This document shows positions 44,631-54,284 of a DNA stretch of 64,000 bases, piece by piece. Both the position numbers and the translations under genes were made by a program. Origin of the DNA: Flavobacterium piscis (lineage in GTDB: Bacteria; Bacteroidota; Bacteroidia; Flavobacteriales; Flavobacteriaceae); assembly GCF_001686925.1 (NCBI RefSeq), contig NZ_LVEN01000013.1, forward strand, positions 164,255-228,254, in the 5' to 3' direction. Within the stretch, counting starts at the first letter, position 1. Each line of letters opens with the position of its first letter. The notes under the pieces are model-generated. The model made no database searches. It saw nothing but the letters and a program-made list of their open reading frames with translations, and was not told where the DNA came from.

Positions 44631-45453
44631 AATCCCGTAGGGATGCCATGTTTATAGAATAAGGATGCCTAATGAAAAAAAGCTCCAGCGGAGCGACATA
44701 TAATTATTTATAAAGATATGTCGCTCCGCCGGAGCTTTGGTTAAACGTATAATTGTTTGCTATAAACATGACGCTCCGCCGGAGCTTTGTTAAAAAGGTA
44801 TTATTAGAATTTAAATGAAGGTTCTAAACAATTTTTATAGTAAATATTTTAAAACATAGCCGGTGGTTTCAACCACTGGAAGGCAATGCATATCACGACG
44901 CATATCACGACGTAAATTGCAACGCTGTTGTGGTGGATGATCACAACGCGTATATTAATATATGATCACAATACATAATCACGAACCGTCTCCCACGGTT
45001 GAAACTGCGGGCTATATTTGAAAAAACATAAACTATAAATATGATGCTTCGCTGGGGTATTATTCAACAAACAATACTAATTGTTTTTTTTTTAAATCCC
45101 GTAGGGATGTCATGTTTATAGAATTACGCATATCTATTGGTAAAAGCCCCATGGGGGCGACATATAATTATTTATAAAAATTATGTCGCTTCGCTGGAGC
45201 TTTGGTTAAACGTATAATTGTTTGCTATAAACATGACGCTCCGCCGGAGCTTTGTTAAAAAGGTATTATTAGAATTTAAATGAAGGTTCTAAACAATTTT
45301 TATAGTAAATATTTTAAAACATAGCCAGTGGTTTCAACCACTGGAAGGCAATGTATAGACACAACGTATAATTAATATACATGGTCACAACACAAACGAA
45401 TTATCACAATACGTTCCCCGTGGTTGAAACCGCGGGTTATATTTGAAAAATAA
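44631..45453. repeat. Tandem duplication, period about 465 bp, made of hairpin repeats
   Basis: Two long direct copies (44631-45026 and 45095-45450). Within them 212 bases (44677-44888 and 45142-45353) align without gaps at an offset of exactly 465. Each copy has AATCCCGTAGGGATG, an AAAGCTCC...GGAGCTTT inverted repeat (a 23-base stem with one mismatch in copy 1), ATAAACATGACGCTCCGCCG and a CCACTGG/CCAGTGG hairpin, and ends in a ...GGTTGAAAC-GCGGG-TATATTTGAAAAA stretch. No coding frame of note. This fills most of a 1.5-kb gene-free gap. Confidence 0.9.
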
Positions 45454-45551
45454 AAGACAAACTTAGCTCCTGATTATCTTAGCATCTCAGCACCATAAAA
45501 AAAATCCTTAGAACCTTAGCAACTCAGCTCCTCAGAACCTTCAAAAAAACA

Positions 45552-45583
45552 TTTGCAAATCGCAACGCTATTTCATACCTTTG
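45552..45583 (+). promoter_or_regulatory. Promoter of the metH riboswitch transcript
   Basis: TTTG (45552-45555), 20 bases, TACCTTTG (45576-45583): a perfect Bacteroidota promoter about 20 bases before the SAM-I aptamer. Confidence 0.8.
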
Positions 45584-45605
45584 CACCGTTCCTAAATTTA
45601 TTGAA

Positions 45606-45718
45606 AGTTATCACGAAAGGCGGAGGGATAGACCCGATGAAACCTTAGCAACCCTTTATCATAAAGAAGGTGCTAAATTCTACTTTACACTAATTCATAG
45701 TATTAAAGATAGATAACA
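45606..45718 (+). ncRNA. SAM-I (S-box) riboswitch before metH
   Basis: GGAGGGATAGACCCGATGAA, ACCTTAGCAACCC and AAGAAGGTGCTAAATTC are in canonical order; P1 closes as GTTATC (45607-45612) with GATAAC (45712-45717). The coding region starts over 300 bases later, beyond two repeat elements. AACTTTTC downstream could pair with GAAAGTT at the 5' edge as an alternative structure. Confidence 0.93.
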
Positions 45719-45775
45719 CAAATACATAAAGTATTTCCTCAACTTTTCCTGACAACCTTACAATATTATTTTACT

Positions 45776-45906
45776 GAATTCACAGTTTAATGAGCGAATT
45801 ATTGGCGCATTTATGCCAACATCGTTCCCGCTTTCGCCTATATCTCTCCGTTTCACTGCGAGGATACCGGCTCAATCGGGGCTAGTTAGCCGGCAATAGT
45901 GAATTC
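45776..45906. repeat. 131-bp intergenic element with GAATTCAC inverted ends
   Basis: GAATTCAC at 45776-45783 and GTGAATTC at 45899-45906 bound a segment with TTCCCGCTTTCGCCTATATC and GGATACCGGCTCAATCGGGG. The interior resembles the stretch at 51816-51895, and more loosely the reverse complement of 47723-47830. It lies between the riboswitch and metH. Confidence 0.65.
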
Positions 45907-45935
45907 TTGGAATCAATGTGAATCAAAACACGTAT

Positions 45936-45962
45936 CCTAACAGGTTTTCAAAACCTGTTAGG
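45936..45962. repeat. Dispersed palindrome, third copy
   Basis: CCTAACAGGTTTT/AAAACCTGTTAGG arms as at 5823; here inside the metH leader, 74 bases before the start codon. Confidence 0.8.
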
Positions 45963-46035
45963 TATGTTTCAAATAATAGAATAAAAACTTAGCATCTTAG
46001 TGCCTCAGCACCTTAGCAGCTAAAAGACAAAAAAA

Positions 46036-47040
46036 ATGGCAATAACAATTCAGGAAGCAATTAAAAAAAATATCTTAATCCTTGACGGAGCAATGGGAAC
46101 AATGTTGCAGCGCTATAATTTCTCGGAAGAAGATTTCAGAGGAGAGCGTTTCAAGGATTTTCCGCATCCGTTAAAAGGAAACAACGATTTACTATCCATA
46201 ACACAACCACAAGCGATCCGCGATGTTCACGCCGCCTATTTTGATGCTGGCGCAGACATCGTAGAAACCAATACTTTTTCAGGAACTACGATTGGTATGG
46301 CCGACTATTTCCTGGAAGATTTGGTTTACGAATTAAACTACGAATCGGCTAAAATTGCCCGTCAGGTAGCGGATGAATTCACGGCTAAAAATCCAGACAA
46401 ACCACGTTTCGTTGCGGGTTCAATCGGGCCGACAAACAGAACGGCAAGTATGTCTCCAGACGTAAACGATCCGGGTTACAGAGCTGTAACTTTTGATGAT
46501 TTGCGTATTGCATATAAACAACAAGTAGAAGCGTTAATGGATGGCGGCTGCGATTTACTTTTGGTAGAAACGATTTTCGATACGTTAAACGCAAAAGCAG
46601 CACTTTTCGCAATCGAAGAAGTAAAAGACGAACGTAATCTTGATATTCCAATCATGGTTTCAGGAACGATTACCGATGCTTCAGGAAGAACACTTTCCGG
46701 GCAAACGGTTGAAGCATTTTTGATTTCAGTATCACATATTCCGTTATTGAGTGTTGGTTTCAATTGCGCTCTTGGAGCCGATTTGTTGAAACCTTATTTA
46801 AAAACATTATCACAGCATACACAGTTCAACGTTTCAGCACATCCAAATGCGGGATTACCAAACGCATTCGGACAATATGATGAAACACCAGAACAAACTC
46901 AGGCGTTAATCAAAGAATATTTAGAGGATAATTTAATCAATATCATTGGCGGTTGTTGCGGAACAACTCCGGATCATATTCGATTGATTGCTGAGGTTGC
47001 GAAGGATTATAAGCCGAGAGTGGCACCGGTTTTGGCATAA
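46036..47040 (+). CDS. Methionine synthase, homocysteine-binding part (split MetH)
   Basis: This 334-residue protein is the first domain of cobalamin-dependent methionine synthase as a separate gene. [16 protein letters not shown] opens the barrel, and the zinc cysteines are in [10 protein letters not shown] near residue 238 and [11 protein letters not shown] near 311. It binds and activates homocysteine. The rest of the enzyme is encoded at 47949, with an unrelated gene between. It is controlled by the SAM-I riboswitch upstream. Confidence 0.93.
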   Translation: MAITIQEAIKKNILILDGAMGTMLQRYNFSEEDFRGERFKDFPHPLKGNNDLLSITQPQAIRDVHAAYFDAGADIVETNTFSGTTIGMADYFLEDLVYELNYESAKIARQVADEFTAKNPDKPRFVAGSIGPTNRTASMSPDVNDPGYRAVTFDDLRIAYKQQVEALMDGGCDLLLVETIFDTLNAKAALFAIEEVKDERNLDIPIMVSGTITDASGRTLSGQTVEAFLISVSHIPLLSVGFNCALGADLLKPYLKTLSQHTQFNVSAHPNAGLPNAFGQYDETPEQTQALIKEYLEDNLINIIGGCCGTTPDHIRLIAEVAKDYKPRVAPVLA

Positions 47041-47051
47041 CGTTTATGTTT

Positions 47052-47078
47052 CCTGCAAGGTTTTCAAAACCTTGTAGG
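47052..47078. repeat. Dispersed palindrome, fourth copy
   Basis: CCTGCAAGGTTTT with AAAACCTTGTAGG, a variant of the same palindrome family, directly after the first metH gene. Confidence 0.75.
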
Positions 47079-47105
47079 TGTTTTTAATTATTTTTTTGAA
47101 GATTA

Positions 47106-47708
47106 ATGAGGATAGTATTTATAGTAATTGGTGTAGTTGTTTTAGCAATAATAATTTTCGGTATTTATAGATATATCGTTGTTAATATTCAAAACAACAG
47201 AATAAATAAAGTAAGGCTGAGTAGAATTGAACCAATATTTGAGAAGTTAAGAAATCAAGAAGAGGTAACTCAGGAAAAAGTTTTGCCTTTTGCATCAAAT
47301 ATATTAACAAGGGAAACTACATTTCAGTTGTTGAAACAATATAATAAAGTCGAATTGTTTCCTCAAAGCTATAATTCAATTGAAAAAGGAGCAGAAAGCA
47401 GTTTAGCAAATTGGCTCGAATTTCCGACTGAGCTTGATGCTTGTCCAGATGAAATGGAATTAGAGGAAAAAGTAACAATCGATTTTGATGGTAATAATGT
47501 TTATTACTATGTATTTAAATTTCGAACGAATGAACCTCATTGGGCATCAAAAGATGGGTGGATGTTAGGAGTTGTTGGGCCATATTTTGACGATAGTCAA
47601 CCTTATGACTTTACCTCAACATTTAGTAGGCTAACATCTAAATTAGATGAAATTTCCGCATTAGAAGAGGCAAAATGGGTTCATGAAAATATAGCAATGG
47701 CGAGATAA
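47106..47708 (+). CDS. Membrane-anchored protein of unknown function inside the metH locus
   Basis: A 200-residue protein with one N-terminal membrane segment (VFIVIGVVVLAIIIFGIY) and a soluble, acidic remainder. W-rich phrases (EPHWASKDGWMLGVVGPYF near residue 140) stand out, but no domain was recognised. It lies between the two methionine-synthase genes and is bounded by palindromic repeats on both sides, as if brought in with them. A role in methionine synthesis is not suggested by sequence. Confidence 0.6.
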   Translation: MRIVFIVIGVVVLAIIIFGIYRYIVVNIQNNRINKVRLSRIEPIFEKLRNQEEVTQEKVLPFASNILTRETTFQLLKQYNKVELFPQSYNSIEKGAESSLANWLEFPTELDACPDEMELEEKVTIDFDGNNVYYYVFKFRTNEPHWASKDGWMLGVVGPYFDDSQPYDFTSTFSRLTSKLDEISALEEAKWVHENIAMAR

Positions 47709-47722
47709 TTTCTTATGAAACC

Positions 47723-47885
47723 GATACCGCGTGAGGGATAGAAGTGAAAAGCCCGCAGACCAATGCAGTGATAACGAAATTGGTCGAGGACTTGTGACGG
47801 ATAGCCCGGTTCGCCGCGGCGAACACGCCCAAAGTAAAATTATTGAAAACGAAATATACCTACAAGGTTTCGAAAACCATGCAGG
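47723..47885. repeat. Intergenic element (GCGTGAGGGATAGAAG type) plus fifth palindrome copy
   Basis: ACCGCGTGAGGGATAGAAG, a GACCAATGCAGTG...ATTGGTC hairpin and GGATAGCCCGG lead to the CCTACAAGGTTT palindrome (47859-47885). GC content is above the surroundings. The reverse complement contains GGGCTATCC and resembles the elements at 45776 and 51816. I recall such elements as common in flavobacteria. Confidence 0.65.
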
Positions 47886-47948
47886 AAAACAAAGAATAAA
47901 AAAAACTCAGAACCTTAGAATCTCAGGATCTTAGTAACTTAAAAAAAA

Positions 47949-50624
47949 ATGGCAGAAAAAAGAAGAGACCTTGTATTAGCAGGATTAGAACCATTGATTA
48001 TTACGCCCGAAAGTGTTTTTGTAAACGTTGGGGAACGTACGAATGTAACGGGTTCACGAAAATTCCTTCGATTAATCAAGGAAGAGAAATATGACGAGGC
48101 GCTTGATATTGCAAGACAACAAGTAGAAGGTGGAGCACAAATCATCGATATTAATATGGATGAAGGAATGCTTGATGGTGTTCAGGCAATGACAAAATTC
48201 CTGAATTTAATTGCATCAGAACCGGATATTTCCAGAGTGCCGATTATGATCGACAGTTCGAAATGGGAAATCATCGAAGCGGGTCTTAAAGTAGTACAGG
48301 GAAAAAGTGTTGTCAACTCGATTTCGTTGAAAGAAGGCGAAGAAGCCTTTATTCATCACGCCAAATTAATTAAACGTTACGGAGCGGCGGCCATTATTAT
48401 GGCTTTTGACGAAGTAGGTCAGGCCGATAATTTTGACCGAAGAGTAGAGATTTGCCAGCGTTCGTATGATATTTTGGTTAACAAAGTTGGATTTCCTCCA
48501 CAGGATATCATTTTCGATTTAAATATTTTTCCCGTTGCAACCGGAATGGAAGAACATCGCTTAAATGCTTTGGACTTTTTTAGAGGGACAAAATGGGTTA
48601 GAGATAACTTGCCTCACGCGCATATTAGTGGTGGAGTAAGTAACGTTTCGTTTTCTTTTAGAGGAAATGATCACGTTCGTGAAGCGATGCACTCGGTGTT
48701 TTTATACCACGCGATTAAGAACGGAATGACAATGGGAATCGTGAATCCGGAGATGCTTTCGATTTACGATGATATTCCAAAAGATTTGTTGGAACATGTT
48801 GAAGATGTGATCTTGAACAGACGCGACGACGCTACAGAGCGACTTTTGGATTTTGCTGAGAACGTAAAAGGCGAAGTAAAATCAGATGAAAAAGCGATTC
48901 AGGAATGGCGTTTAGGAACGGTTCAGGAAAGAATTACGCATTCATTGGTAAAAGGAGTTGATGCTTTTATTGAAGAAGATGTTGAAGAAGCTCGTTTGGC
49001 AGCAACGAAACCAATCGAGGTTATCGAAATCAATTTGATGACGGGAATGAATGTGGTTGGAGATTTATTCGGAAGCGGAAAAATGTTCCTGCCTCAGGTG
49101 GTAAAATCGGCACGTGTAATGAAAAAAGCAGTTGCTTATTTATTGCCTTATATCGAAGCCAGCAAACAAGCCGGAGACAAACAAGGAAACGGAAAAATCC
49201 TGATGGCGACTGTAAAAGGGGACGTTCATGATATTGGTAAAAATATTGTTTCGGTGGTTTTGGCTTGTAATAATTACGAGATTGTAGATCTTGGTGTTAT
49301 GGTGCCTCCGGAAAAAATTATTGCTGCTGCGATTGAACATAATGTTGACATTATTGGTTTAAGCGGATTGATTACACCTTCGCTTGACGAAATGGTGTAT
49401 CTGGCCAAAGAATTAGACAAACAAGGAATTAAAATCCCGATTATGATTGGTGGGGCAACAACTTCGCGCGCACATACTGCCGTGAAAATCGCGCCTCAAT
49501 ATAGAGAAACTGTAATTCACGTAAACGATGCTTCGCGCGCCGTTACTGTTGCAGGAAATTTATTAGATCATAACCGTAAAATATATGCAAGCGATATTCG
49601 TGCAGAATATGATTCGTTTAGAGAAACGTTTTTAAATCGTTCGAGAGATAAAAATTTCTTGAGTATCGAAGATGCGCGTAAAAATAAAATGCAGTTAGAT
49701 TGGAGTGAATACACTCCAACAAAACCAAAATTTATTGGAAAACAAACCGTCGAAGTTGATTTAGATGTTTTTGTTCCGTATATAGACTGGACGCCATTTT
49801 TTCAAACCTGGGAATTGCACGGAAAATATCCTGCGATTTTAACGGATGAGGTTGTGGGTAAAGAAGCAACTTCTCTTTTTGCAGATGCTCAGGCGATGCT
49901 TAAAATAATTTTGGCTGAGAAAAAGTTAAAAGCAAAAGGTATTTACGGAATTTTTCCTGCGAATCAGGTTGATGATGACGATATCGAATTGCGTGATGAA
50001 AACGGAAAAGTTTTAGAGAAATTCTTAACGCTTCGTCAGCAATCACAAAAAACAAAAGGCGCACCGAATATTGCATTGTCTGATTTTATTCTGCCAAAAG
50101 AAAGCGGAATAGAAGATTATATGGGAGCTTTTTGTGTGACAACCGGTTTTGGTGTTGACGAATGGGCTGCAGAATTTGAAAAGGATTTGGATGATTATAA
50201 TTCGATTATGGTTAAGGCATTGGCCGACCGTTTTGCTGAGGCTTTCGCCGAATATCTTCATGAAAGAGTTCGTAAAGATTTCTGGGGTTATGATAGAGAA
50301 GAATCTTTAACCAACGAAGAATTGATTAAAGAAAATTATAAAGGAATTCGTCCAGCGCCAGGATATCCAGCTTGTCCGGATCACCTGGAAAAACCAACCA
50401 TTTGGAAACTTTTAAATGTAGCCGAAGAAATTGGTGTAACACTTACAGAAAGTATGGCGATGTGGCCGGCTTCCTCTGTTTCCGGGTATTATTTCGGAAA
50501 TCCGAAAAGCAGGTATTTCGGACTCGGAAAAATAAAAGAAGATCAGGTGGTAGATTACGCCAAACGACGCAGCGTCTCAACTGAATATGCAATGAAATGG
50601 TTAAACCCTAATATAGCAGATTAA
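47949..50624 (+). CDS. metH: Methionine synthase, folate/cobalamin/activation part (split MetH)
   Basis: The 891-residue second part has the methyltetrahydrofolate-binding barrel at the N-terminus ([17 protein letters not shown] near residue 26), then a cap domain, the cobalamin domain with [13 protein letters not shown] near 417 (the DxHxxG histidine), and the C-terminal SAM-binding reactivation domain ([12 protein letters not shown] near 802). Together with the 46036 product it makes a full MetH. Cobalamin dependence is clear. The gap between the two genes is about 900 bases. Confidence 0.95.
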   Translation: MAEKRRDLVLAGLEPLIITPESVFVNVGERTNVTGSRKFLRLIKEEKYDEALDIARQQVEGGAQIIDINMDEGMLDGVQAMTKFLNLIASEPDISRVPIMIDSSKWEIIEAGLKVVQGKSVVNSISLKEGEEAFIHHAKLIKRYGAAAIIMAFDEVGQADNFDRRVEICQRSYDILVNKVGFPPQDIIFDLNIFPVATGMEEHRLNALDFFRGTKWVRDNLPHAHISGGVSNVSFSFRGNDHVREAMHSVFLYHAIKNGMTMGIVNPEMLSIYDDIPKDLLEHVEDVILNRRDDATERLLDFAENVKGEVKSDEKAIQEWRLGTVQERITHSLVKGVDAFIEEDVEEARLAATKPIEVIEINLMTGMNVVGDLFGSGKMFLPQVVKSARVMKKAVAYLLPYIEASKQAGDKQGNGKILMATVKGDVHDIGKNIVSVVLACNNYEIVDLGVMVPPEKIIAAAIEHNVDIIGLSGLITPSLDEMVYLAKELDKQGIKIPIMIGGATTSRAHTAVKIAPQYRETVIHVNDASRAVTVAGNLLDHNRKIYASDIRAEYDSFRETFLNRSRDKNFLSIEDARKNKMQLDWSEYTPTKPKFIGKQTVEVDLDVFVPYIDWTPFFQTWELHGKYPAILTDEVVGKEATSLFADAQAMLKIILAEKKLKAKGIYGIFPANQVDDDDIELRDENGKVLEKFLTLRQQSQKTKGAPNIALSDFILPKESGIEDYMGAFCVTTGFGVDEWAAEFEKDLDDYNSIMVKALADRFAEAFAEYLHERVRKDFWGYDREESLTNEELIKENYKGIRPAPGYPACPDHLEKPTIWKLLNVAEEIGVTLTESMAMWPASSVSGYYFGNPKSRYFGLGKIKEDQVVDYAKRRSVSTEYAMKWLNPNIAD

Positions 50625-50779
50625 GAAAAGTTTCTTTTGTTTCAGGTTTCAAGTTATCCAAAGCAACCTGAAACCTGAAACTTGAAACAAAAAGAAGATT
50701 ATTTGATTACGTTTTTTGATTTCAGATTTTTTACAGAAACCAACTCAAAACTCATAATTCATCACTCATAACTTAAAGA

Positions 50780-51736
50780 ATGAAAGTAACACAACATATA
50801 GAAAACGCAAAAGGGAATACCTTATTCTCATTTGAAATTATTCCGCCTCAGAAAGGGAAAAGCATTCAGGAATTGTACGATAATATCGATCCGTTGATGG
50901 AGTTTAAACCACCGTTTATTGATGTAACAACTTCTCGTGAGGAGTATATTTATATTGATAAAGGCAACGGGCTTTTAGATAAAAAACTAACTCGTATGCG
51001 TCCGGGAACGCTTGGGATTTGTGCTTCTATAAAACATAAGTACAACGTAGATACCGTACCTCACGTACTTTGCGGAGGATTTACAAAAGAAGAAACTGAA
51101 TACCTTTTGGTAGATTGTAACTACTTAGGAATTGACAATGTGATGGCTTTACGTGGTGACGCCATGAAAGACGAACAATATTTTATCCCAAAAGCGGGAG
51201 GAAATGATTATGCTGTAGATTTAGTAAAACAAATTAATTTATTGAATCAGGGAAAATACCTTCACGAAGTTATGGACGCTGATAACAAAGCTGATTTTTG
51301 TATAGGTGTTGCAGGATATCCGGAGAAACATTTGGAGTCTCCGTCGTTACAATCTGACTTAAAAAGATTAAAAGAAAAAGTAGATGCGGGAGCTGATTAT
51401 GTGGTAACACAGATGTTTTTCGACAACTCAAAATATTTTACGTTTGTAGAAAAAGCAAGAGAAATGGGAATCACAATCCCTATTATTCCGGGAATTAAGC
51501 CAATTGCGGTTCAAAGGCATTTACAGGTTTTACCTCAAATTTTCCGTATCGATTTGCCGGAAGATTTAATTCATGCCGTAGATCAATGCAAGAATAATGC
51601 AGAAATCAGACAAGTAGGTATCGAATGGGCAATTCAACAATCATTAGAGCTAAAAGCTGCCGGAGTTCCAGTATTACATTATTATTCAATGGGGAAATCT
51701 GAGAATATTCGTCAGATTGCGAGCCATCTTTTTTAA
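50780..51736 (+). CDS. metF: Methylenetetrahydrofolate reductase
   Basis: A 318-residue flavoprotein making 5-methyl-tetrahydrofolate, the methyl donor for MetH. Motifs: FSFEIIPPQKGKS near residue 16, LGIDNVMALRGDA near 115 and GADYVVTQMFFDN near 205. It follows metH by 155 bases that hold a CAGGTTTCAAG/CTTGAAACCTG-type inverted repeat, so it may be co-transcribed with metH. Confidence 0.95.
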   Translation: MKVTQHIENAKGNTLFSFEIIPPQKGKSIQELYDNIDPLMEFKPPFIDVTTSREEYIYIDKGNGLLDKKLTRMRPGTLGICASIKHKYNVDTVPHVLCGGFTKEETEYLLVDCNYLGIDNVMALRGDAMKDEQYFIPKAGGNDYAVDLVKQINLLNQGKYLHEVMDADNKADFCIGVAGYPEKHLESPSLQSDLKRLKEKVDAGADYVVTQMFFDNSKYFTFVEKAREMGITIPIIPGIKPIAVQRHLQVLPQIFRIDLPEDLIHAVDQCKNNAEIRQVGIEWAIQQSLELKAAGVPVLHYYSMGKSENIRQIASHLF

Positions 51737-51815
51737 GTTTCTTTCAGCATTAAGAAATTAAGATTATTAAGTGTCAGGCTTAATTTTTTAATAATAAAGA
51801 GAATAAAAGTTTTTA

Positions 51816-51895
51816 GGAGCTATTTCCAGCTGTCCACTATATCTTTTGTGGCGAACCCCGCCACAAAAGGATGCCGTTCCCATCTGGGCTAGGAT
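51816..51895. repeat. Intergenic element related to 45776
   Basis: AGGAGCTATTTCCAGCTGTC, a TTTTGTGGCG...CGCCACAAAA hairpin, then GGATGCCGTTCCCATCTGGG and CTAGG. The order CTATATC...GGATnCCG...GGGCTAG matches the 45776-45906 element. Confidence 0.65.
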
Positions 51896-51978
51896 ATCAG
51901 GAGTTAAATTGAGATATTTAGTAGTTATTCGTGGAGTTGGAATTTGGAATTTTTTAATTGGAATTTAATTTTAAAGTT

Positions 51979-52632
51979 ATGAAACAAGAAGAATTACAAG
52001 CAATAGCTTCTCAGCTTAAACACCCAACTGGAGAAAAAGGAATCGAAATGGGCAATATGATGAATGAAACGAACATCAACATGACGCGCCATTCGATTCA
52101 GAATCTACAGATAGAAGCAGGAAATAAAATTCTGGAATTAGGTCACGGAAACGCAGGACACGTTGAATTTATATTCGAACAAGCTGAAAACATTAAATAT
52201 TACGGACTTGAAATGTCTAAATTAATGTTTCAGGAAGCGCGTCAAATCAACAGAAATTATGTTTCGCAAAAACAAGCTTTCTTTTCGATGTATGAAGGAA
52301 ATATAATTCCGTTTGAAGATGATTCATTCCATAAAGTATTTACTGTAAATACTATTTATTTTTGGCAGGAACCTGAAAAATTGCTATCGGAAATCTACAG
52401 GGTTTTGCAACCAAAAGGAATTTTATGCATCACTTTTGCTGAAGAAAGTTTTATGAAACAGCTTCCTTTTACGCAATTTGAATTTGAACTTTATAGCACT
52501 GAAAAGGTCGAAAAGCTAATTGAAAAATCGTCTTTCAAAATAATCAACAAAGAGACTTTAACAGAAAAGGTAAAAAGTAAAATCGGCGAATTGGTTGACA
52601 GAGCTTTTACTACTTTGGTTTTAGAAAAATAA
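51979..52632 (+). CDS. Class I SAM-dependent methyltransferase
   Basis: A 217-residue protein starting at the ATG at 51979 (a TTG at 51958 would add seven residues). It has the SAM-binding motif ILELGHGNAGHV near residue 50, with the usual GxGxG loosened, an acidic motif II near YYGLEMSK and post-motif PKGILCITFAEESF. Target is unknown. It stands alone between two repeat elements just after metF, which may be coincidental. Confidence 0.85.
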   Translation: MKQEELQAIASQLKHPTGEKGIEMGNMMNETNINMTRHSIQNLQIEAGNKILELGHGNAGHVEFIFEQAENIKYYGLEMSKLMFQEARQINRNYVSQKQAFFSMYEGNIIPFEDDSFHKVFTVNTIYFWQEPEKLLSEIYRVLQPKGILCITFAEESFMKQLPFTQFEFELYSTEKVEKLIEKSSFKIINKETLTEKVKSKIGELVDRAFTTLVLEK

Positions 52633-52660
52633 TGATTAATACAAATCAGGATTGCGTAGT

Positions 52661-52772
52661 TAAAATGTGCCGTCAGGCACTAAATATTGGTAGCCATTGC
52701 GTACCTACGGCACACTAAATTTATTTTAATTCATGATTTCTACCAACATTTAGTGCCTGACGGCACATTTTA
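52661..52772. repeat. 112-bp MITE-like element with 33-bp inverted ends
   Basis: AAAATGTGCCGTCAGGCACT on the left (52661-52693, continuing to ATTGGTAG) and its reverse complement with one mismatch on the right (52740-52772). The arms also contain a GTGCC/GGCAC hairpin. No coding capacity. It accounts for most of the 298-base gap before the symporter. Confidence 0.85.
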
Positions 52773-52931
52773 ATTGTTCATTCGCCTACAATTAAAAAAA
52801 TTATATAAAATCTATTTATCCTGATAGGTATCGGGAGTGGAATAAAAAAATAATTTCAGCACTCTTTTTTTGAGTAATTTAATTGATTTTTATTTCACGT
52901 TTCTATTTCCAAATTCTAATACGGCTTAATT

Positions 52932-54155
52932 ATGGAGGTTAAAAAAATCAATTTTCTAAAAAGTTACAGCAGTGTCTTACTGCTGCTGGGCGGAATCATA
53001 ATTGGAAGTATTTTCGGATTAGTTTTTAAAGAAAAAGTTGCCGTTATAAAACCTGTTGGAGATATATTCCTCAACTTGCTTTTTACAGCGATTATTCCGC
53101 TTGTTTTTTTTACCATTACTTCTTCCATTGCCAATTTAGAGAGAACAGAAAAGTTAGGAAAGCTATTTGTTATCATGATAGCAGTGTTTTTAGGGACACT
53201 TTTGATTTCGGCTATGGTGATGATTATAGCGGTTTATTTTTTTCCTATTCATGAAAATATTATAATTACCAAAATTCCGTTGGAGAAAATCCGATCTGGG
53301 AATGTTGGCGATCAAATAGCGCAATTGCTTACGACCAATGACTTTTACGAATTATTATCCCGAAAAAGTATGTTGGCGCTCATTATTTTTTCCTTTTTAA
53401 TAGGATTTGCAACTTTGCAATCAGGAGAAAAAGGGAATGCTTTCAAAAGTTTTCTGGATTCCGGAAACGAAGTCATGAAACAACTTTTGACTATGATTAT
53501 GAAATTGGCTCCAATAGGTTTAGGTGCTTATTTTGCGTATCAAGTGAGTTATTACGGTCCGCAATTATTTGGTGTTTATGCCAAACCACTAGGTGTTTAT
53601 TATGTAGCTTGTATCTTTTACTTTTTTGTCTTTTTTAGTTTATATGCTTTTGTAGCCGGCGGTAAAAAAGCTTTTAAAGTTTTCTGGAGTAACAATATCA
53701 CACCTTCGCTGACAGCAATAGGAACTTGTAGTAGTATTGCCACCATTCCTGCAAATTTAGATGCTGCCGAAAAAATGGGCATTCCTAAACATGTCCGCAA
53801 TTTGGTTATTCCTTTGGGAGCACCTTTACATAAAGACGGTTCGAGCATGTCGTCTATTCTAAAAATCACATTTCTTTTTGCCATGTTTGGTAAAGATTTT
53901 ACTTCACCATCAACCATACTTTTAGCATTGGGAATTACGGTAATTGTTTCGATTGTAGAAGGCGGAATCCCGAACGGTGGTTATATAGGAGAAGTTTTGG
54001 CCATTACCGTTTACGGACTACCAATGGAACAAGCTTTACCTGTAGCCATGATTTTAGGAACTCTCGTTGACCCAATTGCTACTTTATTAAATGCCAACGG
54101 CGATGTAATTTCGTCTATGATGGTCTCGCGATTCTCTGAAAAAACCAAGTGGTAA
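52932..54155 (+). CDS. Dicarboxylate/amino acid:cation symporter (DAACS family)
   Basis: A 407-residue inner-membrane protein with about eight membrane segments and the re-entrant hairpins typical of glutamate/aspartate/C4-dicarboxylate carriers: ITPSLTAIGTCSSIATIPAN near 255, GAPLHKDGSSMSSI near 297, and the C-terminal GTLVDPIATLLNANGD near 378. It uses Na+ or H+ gradients. It lies 130 bases before a PLP-dependent decarboxylase; the pair may take up and use an amino acid. Confidence 0.88.
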   Translation: MEVKKINFLKSYSSVLLLLGGIIIGSIFGLVFKEKVAVIKPVGDIFLNLLFTAIIPLVFFTITSSIANLERTEKLGKLFVIMIAVFLGTLLISAMVMIIAVYFFPIHENIIITKIPLEKIRSGNVGDQIAQLLTTNDFYELLSRKSMLALIIFSFLIGFATLQSGEKGNAFKSFLDSGNEVMKQLLTMIMKLAPIGLGAYFAYQVSYYGPQLFGVYAKPLGVYYVACIFYFFVFFSLYAFVAGGKKAFKVFWSNNITPSLTAIGTCSSIATIPANLDAAEKMGIPKHVRNLVIPLGAPLHKDGSSMSSILKITFLFAMFGKDFTSPSTILLALGITVIVSIVEGGIPNGGYIGEVLAITVYGLPMEQALPVAMILGTLVDPIATLLNANGDVISSMMVSRFSEKTKW

Positions 54156-54284
54156 AAAGTAAGTTTTCAAAACAAATCCATCTACTTTAAATTAAAAATC
54201 AGTATTAATCTGCTTAATCTGTATGATCTGTGAGCTATTTTTAGCAACAGAGAATTTACAGTCAGGCATTAAAAATAATATATA

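Noticed and set aside
44631..45453. CRISPR array
   Set aside because: Only two long copies exist, they are composed of palindromes, there are no regular short spacers and no cas genes in the window.
47731..47934. A 67-residue open frame on the plus strand
   Set aside because: It lies wholly in the GC-richer repeat element and the palindrome after it; the predicted protein is low in hydrophobic residues and has no homologue I recognise, so it is probably not coding.
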